From the NCBI RefSeq assembly GCF_005239225.2, contig NC_133288.1, forward strand, positions 16,436,169 to 16,500,168: DNA of 64,000 bases, written 5' to 3'. Of the stretch, positions 59,650 to 64,000 are shown piece after piece (within the stretch, counting starts at the first letter, position 1; the number at the start of each line of letters is the position of its first letter). Both the position numbers and the translations under genes were made by a program. A model generated the notes under the pieces. That model was given only the letters and a program-made list of their open reading frames with translations. It was not told the DNA's origin and did no database searches. This stretch comes from Populus alba. Lineage: Eukaryota; Streptophyta; Magnoliopsida; Malpighiales; Salicaceae.

Positions 59650-61150
59650 TAGGTAAAATATATTTATTATTGATAAATATTTTTTTTTTATCTTTAATTA
59701 TTGGTGAATATACTTTATAGTCCATCGGGCAATATATATATTTATTATTAATACTTTTTTTAATATTAATTTATATTTAATTAATAAATCTAGAGTAATG
59801 ATAAAATTTATTGGATAAAAAGTGTTTTGCAAAGAAAATTATAAAATTGCTATAATTATGATATTCTTATTGCATCAAACTATTATTCTTAAATATTCTT
59901 GATCAATGCTATACTTTTAAACATATGAGCCGAGATATGAGGAATATCCGAAACTAATATGTATGTGCTTGCTAGATGACATTTACATTGAACTGATCCA
60001 AAAGAGGATTTCATATGGAGAGATCATTTATATTTATAAAAAGGCTCATGTGATGGTTATATAAATGATCCCTGCACTTAACATCACTAAGTTATCTTAT
60101 ACAAAGATTGTTATGTTTTAATCTGACTATACACTATTTTATTCAAGGGTTAAAAATAAACATTTATTGAGTATAGTATAAACTATATAAATGTATTCGA
60201 GTATTCAAAAAAGAATTCATTAATGTTTATTTGTTCTCGTATAGTATTGATTGTAAATTCATTAGCCAAGTTGAAAATAAGATTTAAAAATAGTTTCAAA
60301 CATTATTCAAAAATCAATAACTATAATGTTAAGAACAAATCAGATATATTTCATGCTATAATATCTAAATCGGGATATTTTTTTATGAAAATTACATTAA
60401 ATAACTAGTCATTGAAATGTTAAGTCAAACAACTTATGACATTTCCAATATTTATGGGATCATGATAGGTTGTTAGATATTATATTTGATTTTCAAATAT
60501 AAATCAATCAATTGTTGAATTAATAATAAATTAAATAATTTTAATTTATTTAATCTTATTTTATTTAGGATTATAATTTATATTTGACTCAATTTATTAG
60601 GGAACCTAATAAGTCACATATATAAAAACCATTTGTTAGAATTAAAATGGGATGATTAATCAAGTATGGCTTGATTGTAAATAAGTTTTAGAAATTGAGG
60701 ACTATAATAAAAGTAATACAGAGGATTATAATTTTAGACCTAGAAAAAATAATCAAGTTGAGACTTGATTGAATAAATTTATAAAATTATCTTGAAATAA
60801 TATATGTGATTTATTTAAGCAACAAACTTGAATATTTTATCATTTATAAGGTTTTCATGTTTTTCAATAAATATAATATTGTGCCTTTTATTTTATATAT
60901 AGAGAAAAACTACGTTAGTTACACAAACACCTGAAACACCAAAAAAAAAAAAAAAAACTAGCACTTAAAGATATAACAATCATTATTTCTTAAAAGAATT
61001 TAGAATATTTTTCACTTGTGATTCATGTAGACTACTGTTAGAGGTGAAATACTTGGATGACTTATAGTTTGCAATAAGCCGGTCTTAAAGCAATTACTCA
61101 AAGTAAAAAAATATATATATATATGATCTTTAAGTAATCTTTGTATAAAC
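59650..61150 (-). repeat. ~1.5 kb LTR-like dispersed repeat, copy 2 (inverted)
   Basis: This is the inverted counterpart of 23425-25000. Its outer edge next to a short TA run (61113-61122) corresponds to the (TA)n border of copy 1. It contains several indels relative to copy 1, including an A run at 60942-60957. The two copies flank both protein-coding genes. Confidence 0.7.
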
Positions 61151-63499
61151 CTTAAAGAACTCTGGGTTTATTAACAAGATTCTTGAGACTCCTAAGAAAA
61201 TTAAATTTATCATTACTGAATCTTATGCATTTAAGTTGTGTTTGCATCAAGATTAACAATTTTGATCCAAAAAGTCATCTTAATTTCTATATATGTTTTC
61301 TTTTTCACTTATTACATACATATTCATAGCAACAAAAAAACATGAAGCATAGAATAATGTGTATATAAAAAAAATTCAAATCAGTAACTTTATAATTTGT
61401 TCTCAATATGTTTTTTCTTTTTATTCTTACTTGGTATAGAAAAAAAAAATAACAAATGAAGGAAAACCTCAAAGATCATACATCTCAATGCAACATCTAA
61501 GTTCCCAAAATAAGGTTATAAAGGAATATCCATGGTATATGATTGATAATTAACCATAAAAATTAAAGTGCAGCTAAGAATCTTAAATCTTCCATGAAAA
61601 AGACCTTGGCCAACAATTACATCCTTTGAACATTTTGGTTTAAGTCAATTATTAATTTTTAATGATATTTTTTTTCTTCAATTAATTTTTGTTGGTGTTG
61701 CCACTAATTAAAAACTTGGTTTCTGCTTGTTGTGGTTATTTATTTGGGTGCATTATAATTATTGGGTAGCGTATAATGTTGATAAAATTAAGGTTTTTTT
61801 AATTTCTAAATTTTTACAGAAAAATTCTTAATTCAATAATCTTTAGTCCTCCCGATTACATCTCTATTATATTGCTTATATATTAGTAAAAAATCTTAAA
61901 GAAAGCTACAAAAATAATAAACAAGTTCTAATCCAAATAGAAAATAGAATTTAATACAACAAAGAAAATAAAGAAAATCATGAATAATAAATTATGGTCT
62001 TTATTTGAAAACCTTCCCAATCTCCGATGATAATAAAACTTTAACCCTATATAAGAAACATAACTTTCAAAAAATTTTATCAAAATTTCATCATGATATA
62101 ATGGTCAACTTAAGAGTTTTTCTTATTTAACTAGACTGCATGCTAGACATTTCTAAAATTCTTCAAAACCTAAAAAATCTTAAAAATTAAGGAAATAATA
62201 CAATAAAAATAATAATGAAGAAAGTGCCCTACGTTAATCCCCTCTACTTGCAAAAACACTCGCCCTTAGGTTAATTGTTAGAAATTGAACTCGACTATGC
62301 CAAAGAAATAAATAATTCAAATATACCATTGTCATAAATTTATGCACAAAGTAGCTTGCTCCAAATATAATTTTGGCAAATATATATTTCTGTAACCTTT
62401 TAGAATCTATACAAAACTTCTTGAGACCGAAAAAATTAAGGTCATATGAAACTATTTTTTTAGATGATGAGAACTTTAGTTGACGTGTTTGGTTATCCTT
62501 AACAACAAATTCTTGATGACTAGTTGAATTGTTGATTTTAGAATATTGATCTAACATAAATTCATCTGGTTTAGATAACACATTCACACTTAATTTCTTT
62601 TTAACCTAAAGCCAAATCGATCAAGTTAACCTGAAATTATTGGTTTGACCATGAACCAAACCTAAAGCTTTGGTTTAACTCAAACACAAAACCAAAACAA
62701 AGTGAATATGCAAAAACAGACTCAACTAAAAAAACAAGAAAAACATAAAATTCCTTGAAAAAAAAATATCAAACACACAAAATGAAAAACATGATGAATG
62801 TTGTTCGTGAACCCAGAAAACTTAACTCTCATCATAGACCAGATATTACAAAACTAGATGCATAAAGAGATTATAAATCATGCAAGAATCAATAATATAA
62901 CACCTATTCACTTCATTAACCACTAAATTATGGTGATTTGGCCAGGAAAGGTTTTGGTTTGAAACCAAAACCTTGAAATTAAAATCATGAAATACATGTT
63001 ATTGAGGCTAAAGAAATCTAGATTACTAGCTAAGGGTGTCATGTGAAGTGGCTAATGCAAAAAAATGGATCAAAATTGATCCAAATCATGTAGTCAAGAA
63101 CATTGCCCTAAAAATATAGAAACCTCAGAAAAAACCTAGAAATGACCTCAACCCAGAAACAACACTAAAACTAAAAAAAAAAAAAAAAACAACTTTAACC
63201 TAGCAACCAAGGCTTTGACTTATTTTTATAATTGCTTTAAAAAACATTTTTAACCCTTCACATTAAAATATATCATCCAAATTTCTAATTCCATACCATA
63301 CACAACTTTATAATATATTTATCTTGTTCTCAATGGTTTTAGCTTCAATGGAAAATTAGTTAAACATATTATGAGAATATGCAAATTAACATTATGATTT
63401 TTGTTAACGTAGAAAAAGAGAAAGAAACACGCATAAAAGAAGAAGAAGAAGACTTGGCTCGCATGGTGGTCAAAAACATGGTTTAGCTTTAGCACCCAT
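61151..63499. other. Unassigned interval with a 117-aa ORF of unknown nature
   Basis: The minus ORF 62587-62234 has no motif I can name. Composition and position suggest retroelement debris rather than a gene. 62600-63200 has repeated accaaaacc/accaaacc phrases (for example ggtttgaccatgaaccaaac) without ORFs. Confidence 0.3.
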
Positions 63500-63700
63500 G
63501 TTTGATATTGCGTTTCAAATAAATGTTGGACAAAATTTGAATTTTTTTGTTTAAAATTTGAAATTTTTTTATATATTTTAAATCATTTTAATTTTAATGT
63601 GCTAATATAAAAAATAATTTTTTTAAAAATAATAAAAAATATTTTTTTGAAATAAAAAATACTTTAAAAAATAATCATTACCACACTTCTAAATACATAA
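63500..63700. repeat. Family B AT-rich repeat, copy 16
   Basis: Starts atgtttgatattgcgtttca and ends ataatcattaccacacttct. Confidence 0.5.
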
Positions 63701-64000
63701 AAAAAAAAATAGAAACTCACCATCCTATAACCATAACAACAACTAAAAAATAATAATAAAAAAAAGCAAAACGGGAAAATGCAAATGTACAAGGAATGTG
63801 AATAAAGCATAACGCGTCCAAGTACATACCATTACCACCCTTCAATTTAATTTTTTATTAGAGAAACGGAGAATACTCCCCCTTTCAACTACAACAAGAA
63901 AGACGGAATCACCCAATACAACAGCGTCATAAAACCCGGATTTGAGTAGAATTATATTCGACCGCGTCGACTTTTGAGCAGCTGGTGCCATCTCTTTTGA
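63701..64000. other. Window end, nothing recognised
   Basis: The composition becomes less AT-rich after about 63890, which may signal an approaching gene beyond the window. No ORF or element is called here. Confidence 0.3.

Noticed and set aside
1..64000. CRISPR arrays, bacterial operons, organelle DNA insertions or viral integrations
   Set aside because: No regularly spaced repeats, no prokaryotic gene runs and no organelle gene motifs were seen. The reverse-transcriptase signals all fit plant retrotransposons.

Overview
The window looks like a repeat-rich euchromatic stretch of a dicot plant chromosome. It is AT-rich, its genes are split by short GT-AG introns, and it is full of retrotransposons, hAT elements, SINEs and MITE-like repeats. 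The repeat types recall Populus/Salicaceae, but that is from memory and was not searched. There are no prokaryotic features, no rRNA and no intact tRNA.

Two protein-coding genes can be reconstructed completely, both on the minus strand. The first (31508 to 27628, 8 coding exons, 789 codons plus stop) is a type-B phosphatidylinositol-4-phosphate 5-kinase with an N-terminal MORN block. The second (53853 to 44586, 10 coding exons, 814 codons plus stop) is a PH-domain oxysterol-binding-protein-related protein of the plant ORP1 type. All exon joins were placed by hand at GT/AG sites and both reading frames close exactly. One gene makes PI(4,5)P2 and the other belongs to a family that binds phosphoinositides and sterols. 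Nothing in the sequence shows that they are co-regulated.

Layout: 1-10.7 kb is a nested transposon stack. A Ty1/copia element (minus, to about 10.7 kb) is broken in its RNase H region by an hAT element (outer end at 6629, transposase minus, other end off-window). The hAT was then hit by two solo LTRs (685-2344 and 4722-6350), each with a 5-bp target duplication. From 10.7 to 12.5 kb there are two related SINEs. The second is split by a 1,021-bp non-autonomous hAT that is an internal-deletion derivative of the same family as the transposase-bearing copy. A ~670-bp tandem duplication lies at 13.1-14.5 kb and a MITE-like element at 15.3 kb. From 16 to 26 kb is gene-poor, with a ~1.5 kb LTR-like repeat, a ~300-bp TRIM retrotransposon and a LINE RNase H remnant. 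The PIP5K gene spans 26.9-31.7 kb. From 31.7 to 44.4 kb there are SINEs and many copies of a short AT-rich repeat. The ORP gene spans 44.4-54.2 kb, with an intronic triplicate repeat and SINE-like DNA. From 54.2 to 64 kb there are more copies of the AT-rich repeat and an inverted second copy of the 1.5 kb LTR-like repeat.

No clearly new gene system was found. The most informative signals are the readable order of transposon insertions, the parent/derivative hAT pair, the miniature TRIM, a non-canonical FFAT-like motif in the ORP protein, and a short stray copy of an ORP exon/intron boundary next to the gene.
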